DNA from: Lunularia cruciata
Lineage: Eukaryota > Streptophyta > Marchantiopsida > Lunulariales > Lunulariaceae
DNA length: 64,000 bases
NCBI GenBank assembly: GCA_948567375.1
Contig: OX419758.1
Location: forward strand, 51,103,473-51,167,472
Reading direction: 5' to 3'
A program made the position numbers and the translations under genes. The notes beneath the pieces are model-generated. The model made no database searches, was not told where the DNA came from, and saw only the letters and a list, made by a program, of their open reading frames with translations. Position 1 is the stretch's first letter, and the number at the start of each line of letters is the position of its first letter. Of the stretch, positions 11,019 to 22,949 are shown in pieces.

Positions 11019-11045
11019 TTATTATTTTACAAGAATTCTAGCGTA
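11019..11045 (-). repeat. Right terminal inverted repeat of the Tigger-like element
   Basis: Reads TTATTATTTTACAAGAATTC then TAGCGTA and is followed by TA. It is the inverted counterpart of 8,856-8,879. Confidence 0.8.
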
Positions 11046-12608
11046 TAAACCTTAGCATAGGATCTCCAACAAATCACTAAACGCTTGTCAAGTTTGTAGT
11101 CCAATACCCATTGTGAATTTAGACGTTGCAGATGTTGGTCAGAGATAGTGGCTATTGGCACCACAAGTAGGTCCGAAAGTTGGACTGTTTATTCCTGGTT
11201 ACCGATCAAAGCTTGAACGTATACTTTTAACACTCGGCGCACTTTAGAAGTCATGATGTTACAAGATTCATACATATCTCAAGGAATTAGGGAGAAGTTC
11301 GAAAAACACCAAAATTCACAAAAGAGATGAAGAGTTCAAAAACATCTTCTTTCTCCAAGCTTTTCGTTTTCGTTCCTAGATCTTATTTTTAATCCAAGGG
11401 AAGTGAGTACTACCCATGCAACGTCAAGTATCAAACCTAGATTTAGGATCAGGATTTTTCACCGCTAAGAATTTGATTATTTTTCAATTAGTTTTATTGT
11501 CAATGATAATATGATATGCAGTATCTCTAATTTCTTTGGAACTTTTGCTGATCCTTCAAGTCCTTCAAGTGTTAGCTATATGTGATGACAGTAAACACAC
11601 TAGGCTTCGTCATCATGTGAAATTTTAGTACATAGACCCCATGGAAAATATGCTGCAATTATTGATTTAAATACAACCAGAGTAAGCGCTAAAAACAAAA
11701 AAAATAAAATTCTCGCCCTGATCTCCCACCCTCCTCCTTTGTCCGGTTCCACATTTTAGAGGACCAGGACTCAGCAGCATCCAATCCACTAGCCAATACG
11801 GTCCTACTTAATCGACAAGAGACTTGCCTTTTCTCATTACGAGGTCACATAGATCTGGCTGACTTTACACGAGGAAATTACTCTAGAATACGAGTTTTAA
11901 GCCCAGATAATGTTTGACAAATCCACATCAAGAGGAATGAAGGTTCAATATGGAGCAGGTCCCCATCTTCTCAATACAACAGAAATCTTCGAGGAATTCC
12001 TCTCTAATTTAAATCCACACGATTCTATTTCTTTCTTTCGTGATAATTAGTTCAAGTCCTTTGAACCTTGATGGTCATCATAAAGCAATTTTTCTCACTA
12101 AACTGTTATTGAGCAAAATTGGATGGTCGTGTGAGTAATCCTGAATAGGATTTTCCTCGTACTGCAACCAGAAAAATTTGTGAAGATTCCAGTTCAAAGT
12201 AGCTTCTATTTAGATTCAGAAACCTATAACACCAGAAATGTTTTTGATCCAAAAGAAAAGAGGTATTGAGTCCATCTTGTATTTGCTTGCTTGAGCAAAG
12301 AGTCAAATGATTAATGCAAGCACACACGACAAGGAACGATGAGCACCACATGCAGGCCAAATGAACTTAAGATGCAACCTATGGATCTCGCTCAGTTTAG
12401 GGTCAAATTTCTTTTGCTTTCAGCTTAAAACAACGAATCAGTAGTTTCTGTCTAGGTTATGTTGTTCGTGATCATATTGCTCATATATGTTCATTTGCCT
12501 TGTAATTTATGGGATGATGAATCACGTTTACCAGCGAGAATAAAGTGAACTCTTCTTAGCATTACCACCCAAGACTGTTTTGGACGGACCCTTTCGCTTT
12601 GTTTCCTT

Positions 12609-12652
12609 GTAGACAAGTAGATATCAGGAAGTAGACAAGTAGATATCAGGAT
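12609..12652. repeat. Two tandem 22-bp units
   Basis: Unit gtagacaagtagatatcagg plus two bases, present twice in a row with one difference at the end. Confidence 0.9.
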
Positions 12653-12980
12653 TGAATTAGGGGACTCTGTAATATAGTAACCTTTTCGTCAATAATGACG
12701 AGAGAGACGTGGGGACTTCTGGATTTCTAGGATTGGAATCTTTGAAAGCACGAGGGCATATATTCGAAAAGTTTGGGAGATCGGCGTAAACTACCACCAA
12801 TCACCATGACATATTATTTCATTGATCGAAGGGAAACTTGAATGGATTCTTTCCGGTTGAATCAACGCGTATAAGTTAATTTTTTTCCAATAATATTTAG
12901 AAATTTAATGAAAATTATTGTCAATATTTTGGATAATGAAAACTAAAATTTTAATTTAATATATCAAGAGAAATTTATTT

Positions 12981-13002
12981 ATATATATATATATATATAT
13001 AT
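12981..13002. repeat. (AT)11 microsatellite
   Basis: Uninterrupted AT dinucleotides in an AT-rich context. Confidence 0.95.
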
Positions 13003-13384
13003 GAAATATACATAAGGTAAAAAATATATAATTAGATTATATTATACCTTGAGTTTTGTCAGAATTTTATTTAATTAATTTATATTTAATTTGGATATTT
13101 AAATTTATTAGAAAATCTTAGACAATTACATATTACAATTTATCACCCAAAATTTATTGATTATTTCATTTCCATCATAATTAGTTGTAAATAAAATTTT
13201 AGTTTTATTTTATTTCAAATGATATAATTATTTTTAATAAAAATATTATTCACCTTGTTAGTCTTTCAAATATTTAGCTCATTTAAAATTAATTCTATTT
13301 TGATCTTATTTCTAATCAAATAATATCAAAAACATTTGAAAGTATCTATTTTTATATCATTTCTCTATCATGGGATAGTATTTT

Positions 13385-13568
13385 ACTACAGTTTCTCTGC
13401 TAAAATTATTCATCTATTGATATAATCTATTGGATATATCTGATACATCAATCTTTGTCTAATTGAATAAAAATACACTACAATTTTTTCTACTAAAATT
13501 ATTTGTCCATCGATATAATCTATTGGATATATCTGACATATCAATCTTGTCTAATTGAATAAAAATAC
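13385..13568. repeat. Two tandem units of about 92 bp
   Basis: 13,385-13,476 and 13,477-13,568 both run from 'actaca..tt' through 'ataatctattggatatatct' to 'aattgaataaaaatac', with several substitutions and small indels. A local, diverged duplication. Confidence 0.85.
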
Positions 13569-13761
13569 ATCTTATAGCTATATTGGGGTAGATGATAAAA
13601 GTAATCCTTTCATCATTTACTTTAATATTTTAAATTATTGATTAATAAAAATTAGAGTCTTAACAAGGGTTACTTGAACTTTTCAAAAAATATGGGAGTC
13701 TATTTGTCTTCTAAAATCATAATGTATTTTATACACTTTCAATGTAATTTAATTGATCATT

Positions 13762-14192
13762 GTATAAACCTTGTTGAAAAATGAAAAGATGAACTTTCTC
13801 TAGTATCCAACCATTTCAAAAATTGGATTAGTTGGAATTTTGTCAAGCTTGAATGAAATACAAAATGTAGAATTATCCTTGAATTTTTAAAATTTATCAT
13901 TTTATTATTGGAAATGATTTACTCCATAAGTATGAAATTCTGCGTAACCAAAGATGTACTTCTCTTGGTCTATTGATGCATTTGTCTCATTCATATCTTG
14001 CAAGTCCTTGATCAAGTGCTCTTTGTTCATATAAACACAAAAAGTCAATAATAAAAAATATATAAATTTCCTCACAAGGTTAAAACACCTAATCCATGAA
14101 CCATTGCAATATGACTAAAGTGTTACAAAGTGCAAAAGACATGATCTTGAAAGCATAAGTACCCAAGGTGTAGTGAATGTTATAATAGATAG
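13762..14192 (-). pseudogene. Reverse transcriptase fossil of the Athila/Tat-like family
   Basis: Strongly degraded copy of element D's RT region, aligning with about 35,150-35,590 in the same strand sense. Shared stretches include 'cttgttg-aaaatga-aagatgaac', 'gatgcatttg-ctcat', 'gatca-gtgctc' and 'cttgaaagcataagt-ccc'. No LTR is seen nearby. It is far more diverged than D and is either an older insertion or a fragment. Confidence 0.7.
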
Positions 14193-16574
14193 AGGAGAGA
14201 AATAAGATAATGGATGATCAAATTAGAAATTCTCAATTGAGCAAAACTCCAAATGCATGGTTAAAGCCGAGCCTCAGTATTTATGGGTAAATTGATTATA
14301 AGAATCCAAATGAAGCTTCCAAAGAAATTTTCTTCTAGAATATCCAAGATGTAACCTTTCTTGGAGTATAAGCTAAGCTAGCCATTTACTTACAAGCTAC
14401 TCAATCCTTTAGAAGCTTCTCACAAAGAAGATTCCTAGATAATTTTAAAATATTTTAAGAATTTCTAAATGTATGTTAGTTTTAACCTCCTTTTAATTTC
14501 ACTTAGTTTAAATATAATTAGGATTTTCTAATTTAATATTAATACATATTTTCCATTGCTAGTTGCTGATGTCTTTGTCACCTTGGAATTTTTGAACTCT
14601 TGTATGGTTGCTTGAGCATTTTGGAGATGAAAGACAAGCTCCCATGTTGCATTGTGAAGGAGATATACTTTCCAAAACATCTTATATTCAATTTAGTGGC
14701 CAAGGTGGATCTCTCTTTTTGGAAGAATATGGTAGAATTTGTATTGCTTATTGTGAGTAATCAAGATAAAAGGACAATGATTAGGTTGTATACAAGTAGG
14801 AAAAGAAAATGGGTTGGAAATAAAGGGTTCTAACTTTAAGCCATTGAAGACAAGATCCATTAACATAGATTGGAGGAGGAGGTTGTATATAAGTAGGAAA
14901 AGAAGATGGGTTAGAAAAAAAGGTTTTAACTTCAAGACATGGAAGGCAAGATGGATCTTCATGTAATTAGGAAGTTCAAGTGTGTAAGCAACAAGAAAAA
15001 TGATCTAGATAATATGAAATGGATTTGTTGAATTGGGAATAAGTTTAAAAACTTGAGTATCAAGAGGGAGAAGAAAGTTACTAGATGAAAGCATGACCTT
15101 TGTGGAGGTTAGAACCTTTGATGGTTGGAAGTATCCTCAACTACCTCAAAAAAGTGCTCAAGGTAGGATAAGAATGCATCCCAAGATTGTTTCCTTGACA
15201 AGTTTAATTATGAAGCTTAATTGCATAAATTACATAAAGATATGAGGTACCTATGCCTTGTTGTAGCAAATAACTTCCTTTCCAGCTACCTATTCTGAGT
15301 CAAGCAAGAGAATTGAATTGTCAAGCAAGAGACCAAGTGATAGCTACTCCTACACCAAGTTCTTGAGGAAACATGTCCACGCAAGGGAGGTCCTTCTTAA
15401 ATGGTTTGAAATAACTAGGAGATTTTAATTAACCTTTTTTACACTTAGAGGAGTCTAAAAAAGGTTAAAGTGGCATGTGACCAACACACTTGCACCTCAA
15501 TTCTGAGCACACATTCACACTACTACTCCCAAATATGGGATTGATGTAAAGCCTATAAGTGCACAATCTGGACCTGTACCAAATCATGCACAAGTGCCAC
15601 CTTGTCTTCCCCTAAACTCCTTCCTAGAGGTGGTTTCTACAACAACATTTAACAAGAACACAAATATTCACAAAGATTAGGTTAAATTTTCATGATACTA
15701 AGGGGTTTCTATTCCAAAAGTTAGCTAGTCTCACAATTTGGCTTTAAACCCATGGGAGCCAAGGCTTTAAACCCATGGGTTGGACAGGTGTAATCACTTG
15801 GTTTTAACTATCTTTGTCTTACAAAAGTGAAGTGATTACTTCCGTAATACCTAGAGTCATAAACCTGCTTTTGTTGACTATCTACTTGAGGTCTTCTTGC
15901 ACTCCATCCATTTGGTAACTTGGCAACAGCTGGATCCTAGAATTGAATCAATGAATCTATCTCCATTTTGGTCATCCTATCCTTCCACTCACAACCTTCA
16001 CTAATAGCCTATATCATCTAGCCAACACTAGTCCAAAACACTCACCTATCTTCCAAGGTTCAAATATCCACTACTATGATCCAAAAAGCAAGTGCCTACT
16101 TGGTTTAGAATGCACTCATCATCCCATCCGCATGCTACACACATCACTTGGAGACCTTGGCTTAAACCTAGATCAACTCACTAACAACTCCTTCTAACTC
16201 TAAGTCTTGGAACCATGGTACCAAGATGGCTTTTCAATTGAAGGATGGATTTTGTCATTAACTTGGAGCACAATGTTCCTACCTTGGATGTCAAGTGTTT
16301 CCTTGAATTGGGTCCTAAATCCTACCCAAGAGTTGGGCAAGAACCTCTTTCTCACTTCTCTCTCTTGGAGACTTTCAAACTTGACTCAATCTTGATAAAC
16401 CGGGACTAGATCGAATAGACCATGCAACCAATATCTTGTATCCTAACAAAACTTGGGATGAGTATTTCTTGTAACTTGTGCTAACAAGGAAGGATTTTTG
16501 GTTCTTACCCCATTAACAACCAACAATTGACAAGTAAACTCTCACCTCAACCACCTAAGAACCCAATACTAGAT
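14193..16574. other. Intergenic DNA, nothing recognised
   Basis: No protein signature found on either strand. It contains a tandem duplication (14,783-14,960) and a short direct repeat of ggctttaaacccatggg near 15,740 and 15,763. The right part (about 15,900-16,560) is less AT-rich and could be the remains of a transposon pol or other repeat, but I cannot assign it. Confidence 0.5.
14783..14960. repeat. Tandem duplication, unit about 97 bp
   Basis: Both units begin aggttgtata-aagtaggaaa and continue 'agaa-atgggtt-gaaa'. The second begins at 14,880 and is shorter. Confidence 0.8.
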
Positions 16575-16579
16575 GTTGC

Positions 16580-17890
16580 TTAATGAGATGGTCTTCCTCC
16601 TTTATCTTGGAACCAAATGTTGCCCAATTCCGTAGGTACTGGTCCACCAAAATGGTGTATCTCGGCCCGATAGTTTTGCATTGGTGTTATTGCTTCACCT
16701 CCTCCAAGCGCTCTTGCTATTCTTTGGGTGCAAGTAATGGATTCAAAAAAATACAAGGATTGTGCACCATTACCTCTTGGTGAGTCTGCTCTTTTAATCC
16801 TCTCTTGAAATTGTCAAGAGCTTTGGCTGAACTCATATCGGTTATTGTAACCTGTAGATCCAAAAATACCTTGACGTACTCTTGTAGGCTATTCTTTTGC
16901 TTCAACCCCTAGAGTCTGGTCTGGGCCATTTGCACATAATCCACAGATTGGAAATTCTTGAGCAGCCCTTCTTGCATGGCTGTCCAAGTGACCTCTCTTC
17001 CTTCTACCAGGATTGATTGTTCCCAAGCGCATACCATGTGAGGGCCTTATTGGTCAAGTATCCATATGCAAACAAACTTGCAAAATGATCAATGATCTCC
17101 ATTATGAACAATCAAAAGGTATTGATTTGTTCTTGAAATCCAATTTTCCACTACTCCCATGGAATGTTATCCCTTGTAAGGCTTGATGTTGCATGTCTTC
17201 TTCATTTGTAGTAACAATGTGGCTTGGTTGTTGATTGGAATTGGTGTCATTGTCATGCATAACTCTCCAAGTACTTTGATTGCTAGTGTTGGTTGTTGAG
17301 ACGACTCCCCTTCTTGCATTACTTGATCCTTCTTGACATATATTTGATTTTGCAATTCCTCCATGGTCATCTTGATTTCTCAAAACTTGTTCAACATCTC
17401 TTGCATTCCTTGCATCGATTCTTGCATTTGCGGATCCATGATTCCTACACACATCCGATGTTCACTTGCTACTTCTTACTTCAATAGAGGGTTAGAATGA
17501 TCACTTAGGAGGATGTACAAACGATGGGGATTGCCATTGGGACCTCAGAGGCCATCACTTGTTGATAATATTCCTCACCAAAATTGTTGACTACAAAATC
17601 CCTAAACACCTTGCGTGTCAAAAGGGTGAGGTTTTGGTATATTCAGATCCATAACATCATAATAGGATGTAGATTGTCAAATCCTACTCTTTGTCATATA
17701 CCACCATAGGTAGAATCATCAGGTTTGATGAATTCATCACTCTATCCATGAATTCTATTCAACAATGATAAACTAGCAATACTCTCATTTGCTCATGCTA
17801 GATATACATAATCTTGATGTAGAATGGATTCAAGAATGGAAAGCTAGGTGTAGGAAATTTTCCTCCTTGTGCATCCATCCCATCCACTCT
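16580..17890 (-). pseudogene. gag block of element G (fossil)
   Basis: Contains the family gag signatures QEYVKVFLDLQVTITDMSS (about 16,820-16,890) and the region around 17,100-17,450 equivalent to the N-terminal spacer of the other copies. The gag start lies near 17,875 next to the conserved 'gtgcatccatccc' complement. Confidence 0.75.
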
Positions 17891-18006
17891 CTAAAGCCCA
17901 CCCCAAGTCTAGCAATTACACTATGTTCTCCACCTCAAATTACTCAATTTCAGTAGCTCGTGCTCTTCCAAGAGGGATGATCCACACTCTTGGATTAAGA
18001 CACCTA

Positions 18007-18017
18007 CTCTGATACCA
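18007..18017 (-). other. Primer binding site of element G
   Basis: TGGTATCAGAG on the minus strand, two bases from the LTR end. Perfect match to the plant tRNA-Met primer site. Confidence 0.85.
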
Positions 18018-18018
18018 T

Positions 18019-18767
18019 TGTAATACTCCAAGGACAAGAGAACTCTTCAAGAGAGATACAAGAGAGAAAACACAAATTTCATACTCAATCCTCCGATGTC
18101 CCAAAGGAGCATCTTCTCTTATTATATAGCCACAGAGGATCTACTCCAAGGAAGCTCCACCGTAGGATTAGGTACATAAATAGGTGACCTATCAGCAAGC
18201 TCTACCCTTAGATTGCTTGCTTGGATGGGTGACATGTCGGTCCTGGTCCCATTTGGTTGGTCAAATAGGATTTGACCAAAGGGAATATTTTAGGGAATCT
18301 TCTAGTAAGAATCTCAGAATCACGTGGGTGAGATACTATTGGAAAGCTCTTGGCAAGAAAAACAAAGGGGGAGAGACCAGCCTTTCCTCTACTTGGGAGA
18401 GGGGGAGGCAATTTGCACATTTTTGAGGCCTAATGCATCTATTTAGGCCTCCAAAGTTTTCTAGCCTATTTTGGCTTCTACTCTATTAATAGAAGTGCTC
18501 TTTTGGTGATACCTCTATCTGATCTATGTTCTCCATCATGTGTAACATCCTTCTAAATGTCACCACCCCAAGTTTCACCTCTAGATCATATGCCTAGCTA
18601 TTGATTCTAAAGTTTCCAAGTATGTTTTGGTTTTTGGCCTACTAGTAGAAGTACTCTTTAGGTGATAACTCTATCTGATCTACTTAGTCCATCATGTATA
18701 ACATCCTTCAAGATGTTACCAAACCCAATTTTATCTCTAGATCATCTATCTAGCTATTGGTATTACA
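18019..18767 (-). repeat. 5' LTR of element G
   Basis: 749 bp from TGTAATACTCC (complement of the LTR end) to TATTACA (complement of the start). It contains two tandem copies of the family's U3 repeat (about 18,490-18,610 and 18,650-18,767) and a TATA-like tatataataa complement near 18,120. Confidence 0.88.
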
Positions 18768-19400
18768 AATATTTATTAAGTACTCACGTCTTAAAAGTTA
18801 TATTTACTTCCATTTACTAAAAGTTAGTGTAGATATGTAATACACTAACATGCATTATCATTGATAGTGTAATATTGGGAAATTTCATAGTTTCAAATTT
18901 TCTTTCTTGTTCTTTATAATTCATTTCTAGTAGGAATAATTTTAACAAAAAGGGTACCCTATGTTAGACTACTCTTTATAAATAAGGAGGTTGGTGATGT
19001 AGTATAGTTTGAGTCTTTGGCCAAAGTGAAGACAAGAACAAAAGAGATGAAGTGAGGAGATTCATCACCAGACTTGAAAGCAAAGACACAAAGAATGAAA
19101 AATTTGGGACTAATGATGAATGACAAGTGGAAGAGAATTGAATTTGCCCTTGGATGCTTTGAATTCCATTAATGGTTACCACAAGAACTCCCCAATCATC
19201 TGACACATAAGTAGAACAAGATACAATTAATGAGGTGGGATGATAGAATAATAATTATGTGTAAATGAATATCCTCCACATTTTTCTTATTTCATTCCTT
19301 TATCAAGAGAATTCACTATGAAGTTGAGGTTGAATAGACTTGATTGCATATAGAGGAGTCTATCAATGAAATTTTGATTGTGGATGTACTTATGAATAAG
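18768..19400. other. Spacer, nothing firmly recognised
   Basis: AT-rich. A TATA-like 'ctctttataaataagg' near 18,970 followed by purine-rich DNA could be a decayed LTR or promoter, but no second copy is visible in the window to test this. Confidence 0.35.
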
Positions 19401-19439
19401 TAAAATTGAGGGTAACTTGGGAATTTGAGATAAACAAGA

Positions 19440-21690
19440 GATGCAATGAGAGGATTTAAGAATTTTATGAAGGAGATGATCCTAAAAGCACCATAAGATC
19501 AAGATGAAAACATGTCAAGAATTTTGAAAAGACTTCAACTCAATTTCTTGTTGTGGGATTGGAGCTTCATGTCAATAGATATTACACAAGAGATACAATA
19601 GCGGAATTATTGTTGAAACGATATCCTTTGTATGAATCCCCAAAGTTGGATGGAGAAGTGCATGTTCTAACTTAAGATGCAAGAACAAAAGGTGGTAACA
19701 CCCATGATGCATAGTACAAAGAGACCCAAGATATGACAAAAGAACTAGGGAAACTGTTTATGAGTGATTGTATGGGGAGTAATGTGTTTAGAGTGAATGA
19801 AAAGAGAGCTATTGTGAGAGAAATCATGAGGCTATTCAAAGCCTAACAAACTAATTACTTGACTATCAATCAAGCTTCTTTGAACATGCCTTTGCAAGAG
19901 AGAATACCAATCCGGCAGGAATCTTTTTTGTTCATAATGTAAAAGATGTATGCAATGTCTATGGAGAAGCAAACTACTTACTTAATCCCTTTATAATTCT
20001 AATGTGGGTATGTCTTTGTTGACAAAAGAAGAAAAGAGGTTCTATAAGGATCACTTTCCCTTGTTGGACAACTATGGTAGCACACTTGCTCGGCATGATA
20101 AACTGAATGATAGTGAAGAGGATGACCACTTTACAAAGGTAGGAGAGTTGGTTGAGCCAAAAGTTTGGAGGTGTAGAGGACTTCAACAACATAGAGAATC
20201 TCAAAGGCAAAAATTCCTACATAAGTATGACACAAGCAATGCAAATTTGTAAGAAGAGAATTGAAGAACATATGATATATTTGTCCAAAGAAGAGGGAGT
20301 GGAGAGAACAAGTCAAAGTAAGAAAGAGAAGCATAGTAGATGGAACAACCTGAAGTGTCTATTTAAGACATTCAAGAAGAAAAAGCAACAAAGTCACCAA
20401 GAGAAGAAGTGGTAAATCTAGAATCTAAGGACCATTATCATACTAGGAAGAAGCCCAAAAGATGACAAAAGCAACATCTTTAGGGTGGATCAGTTTGGGT
20501 TTCTTACTGGGAGAAAAGACATGGAGGATTATCCTTTCCACGCAAGACTTCAAGGAGTCAAGCCTTCCACAATATGCAAAGCAATGGCTAGAGGTACAAA
20601 ATCTAGTGCATCTAGTGAAGAAAATGCATTCAATGTTATACAATAACAGAGAAAATTTGGATCAACTTTGCAAGAACCTGGACAAGGCAAAGGTAAAATT
20701 GGATATTTATCATAAGTTAGAGGAGGAGAAAGTGCTTAAAATTCACAAATTGTAGTGCAAAATAGAATACCTAGATGCAACACTCTAAGAGACAAAGAAA
20801 GACTTTCAAGAATTGAAGAATGATGTAGCAAGAACCATCAAGGGTAATCAAAAGCTAAATTGTGAGAATGCATGTATTATAGGAGCCTTGAATAAGAATT
20901 TTGCAGCAAGTAATGTGCAATGGAGAAATCTACAACTTAAATTAGACCAAGAGAAAGACTTTCAACAACAAGGATGAAGCACTTGTGGCTACATTAGTCA
21001 AATTGGAGGTGACTCAATTTTGGATTTAGAACTTGGAGGTCCGATTAGCAATTACAAGATTGGCCATTTCAACCATTAGTTTGGGTGTAGAAGAAGCCAA
21101 ACCCAAGAATTTGACAGCAACAAGAAGGAGGAATCAATATATGTAAGGGTTACCAATATAAGTTGCTAAAGATGGATATGCGTTAAGTTGAATGGACTAG
21201 TAATTGAGAATTTGGATGGAGCATTAGTGAATAGAAAAACAAAGCAACTTGAGAAAATTTTACAAGTATTAATGTGTGAGAAAAAAAAGCATATATGGCA
21301 CAAAGCCACAATTCAACTAGCAAAGAACCAACAAAATTCAACTATAGAAATTAAAGAAACTCTCAAGTTAGCTTAAGAGAGATAGCTTGTAGATGAAAGA
21401 TGATTGCAAATAAAACTGAGAAGACAATTGATAGATGTAACAACTCAACAAACAAAAAATTGCCAAATTTTGGTCAATATTGAGTCATCCACACAAAGAT
21501 ACAACTCAAGATGATCAAATGCAAAGAAAATATTATGATTTAGTCCATGATTTTTACATCTTTAATATCTTCGATAGAAATTACCAAAAGTGAGCAAAGT
21601 TACCAAGAAGTCACTATAAAAAAAGGTATAAAAAGAAATTGCTATCACTCAAATTATGCATAAGGAATCTTGATAGCAAGATGTTAGTCC
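19440..21690 (+). pseudogene. Degraded coiled-coil coding region, function unknown
   Basis: Plus-strand DNA with several open pieces of heptad-like, Lys/Glu/Gln-rich composition. Examples are RENLDQLCKNLDKAKVKLD (about 20,645-20,700) with KLEEEKVLKIHKL after it, TKKDFQELKNDVARTIKGNQ (about 20,795-20,855), NVQWRNLQLKLDQEKDFQQQ and QLAKNQQNSTIEIKETLKLA (about 21,314-21,373). A separate piece near 19,560 reads HVNRYYTRDTIAELLLKRYP. No enzyme motif is visible. It could be the coiled-coil part of a retroelement gag or of a decayed host gene. It lies just upstream of the target site of element B. Confidence 0.45.
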
Positions 21691-21759
21691 AAAGTTGTTA
21701 ACTTTTAAGATCCTCCAATTATTTACTCTTTGCAGATTTGAAAGGCATAAACACTCCTC

Positions 21760-22218
21760 AAACATTGTTAAATGTACATGCAAAGATGCATTCTACCATT
21801 CCTATTTAAAAGGCACCATCATTGGGTTGATATGTTTTATCTTTGAGTACTTCTTTGTTTTTGTGCTCTTTCTCATCTTTGGATGAAGACAACTCCAAAG
21901 AAGATGTAGTACTTGATGACTCCAAAAAAGAACAAGGTGATCTTTTCTTCAACTTCTTCATACTTTGACCTCAATATTGTTTCCCTCCTAGATTTAGTCT
22001 AGAGAACTTGTACAATTCTATAGACTTTGGCAAACGTATCATGTTTTTGTTCTTTGGCAAAGATCCAAAGTTTTGCCTCTAGGAACCATGTCATTACTTG
22101 AGCATTCAAATATCCTAGTGTGGTGCCTCTTCTTGGCACACTACCTAAAAGGCTTTGAAACTATTTTATGTAATCACATAACTTCTCATCTTTTGAATTC
22201 TAGACTATTGAGGGTGGT
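21760..22218 (-). pseudogene. gag-like fossil, distal part (target of element B)
   Basis: Minus-strand gag-like sequence whose neighbour piece lies at 42,357-42,640, on the other side of element B. Local readings include LLGSVPRRGTTLGYLNAQVM and WIFAKEQKHDTFAKV, then a Lys/Ser-rich tail. It looks like a retrotransposon gag of a family not otherwise present in the window. Broken. Confidence 0.45.
22214..22218. repeat. Target site duplication, left copy (element B)
   Basis: GTGGT immediately before the B 5' LTR. The right copy at 42,357-42,361 is GTGGC, one mismatch. Confidence 0.7.
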
Positions 22219-22811
22219 TGTAATACCATTAGCTAGGCCTATTATCTAGAGGTGGAAATTGGCTTGGTATTATTTGGAAGGATTTTATATATGATGGTCA
22301 AAGTAGATCAGATAGAGATGTCACTAAAAAGTACTTCCACTAATAGGGTAGAGGTACAACATACCTTGAAATTTCAAAGCCATTTTTGGAGGCCTAAACA
22401 AATGAAATAGGCCTAAAAAATTGTGTCATTTTGCCTACAAGAGGAAAGGTAATGCTTTTTCCTCCTTTGTTTATCTCATTGAGAGTTTTCTAATGGTACC
22501 TCACCCATGCTATTTTGAGCTTCTTATAAGAAGATTCCCCAAATATTGCCTCAAGTCAAACTTGTTTGACCAACCAAATAGGACAAGGATTGACATATGA
22601 CCCATCCATGCAACTAATCTAAAGGTTGAGCTTGCTTACATGTCACCAATCCATGTATCTAATCCAAGGGTGGAGCTTTGTTGAGATGGATCCTCTTTGC
22701 TATATAATAAAGACAAGGTGCTCCTTTGGGCATCAGAGTATTGAGGGCTGAAGCCTTATGTTTCTTCTCTTTTGTTTCTCTTGGGGGTTCTCTTGTCCTC
22801 AAACTATTACA
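22219..22811 (+). repeat. 5' LTR of element B
   Basis: 593 bp, TGTAATACC at the start and TATTACA at the end. It carries only one copy of the U3 repeat that is doubled in elements C and G, which explains the shorter length. Confidence 0.88.
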
Positions 22812-22812
22812 G

Positions 22813-22824
22813 TGGTATGAGAGC
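22813..22824 (+). other. Primer binding site of element B
   Basis: TGGTATGAGAGC, one mismatch from the tRNA-Met primer site TGGTATCAGAGC, one base inside the LTR. Confidence 0.8.
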
Positions 22825-22949
22825 AGGTGTTCTATCCTAAGAGAGTGGATCACCCTCTTTGAGGAACACGGGCTACTAAGACTAAGTGATTTCAAGAGGA
22901 GAAAACATAGTGCAATTGATAGTTGGAGGTGGTTTAGAGAAAGGATGGG

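Larger units (their letters stand above)
8856..11045 (+). mobile_element. pogo/Tigger-like DNA transposon (Tc1/mariner superfamily)
   Basis: About 2.19 kb, bounded by terminal inverted repeats: left TAGTAGAACCCTTGTAAAAT at 8,856 and right ATTATTTTACAAGAATTCTA ending near 11,040 with gcgTA beyond. The repeats pair over roughly 20-24 bp with a few mismatches and a 1-2 bp indel. TA dinucleotides at 8,854-8,855 and 11,046-11,047 fit the TA target duplication of this superfamily. The interior encodes a recognisable pogo/Tigger transposase (helix-turn-helix, CENP-B-type HTH, DDE domain, C-terminal tail). The size, ends and protein agree with each other. The left end lies only 26 bp from the copia 3' LTR. 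Confidence 0.85.
11046..13761. other. AT-rich intergenic DNA without a recognised gene
   Basis: No coding stretch with a recognisable signature on either strand. It contains a 2 x 22-bp direct repeat (12,609-12,652), an (AT)11 run (12,981-13,002) and a 2 x 92-bp tandem duplication (13,385-13,568). From about 12,880 it is very AT-rich. It may be single-copy spacer. Confidence 0.6.
16575..18767 (-). mobile_element. Ty3/gypsy chromovirus G, truncated (5' LTR plus gag)
   Basis: Same family as elements A, C and H. It has a 749-bp 5' LTR, a tRNA-Met primer site and a gag block. Similarity to gag stops at about 16,575, and no pol or 3' LTR follows, so the element lost its 3' two thirds or was inserted incomplete. 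The flank after the LTR (aatatttatt) cannot be paired with a left duplication. Broken and old. Confidence 0.85.

Noticed and set aside
12106-12360. 84-codon minus-strand open stretch in the left spacer
   Set aside because: No recognisable motif, no neighbours, and length expected by chance.
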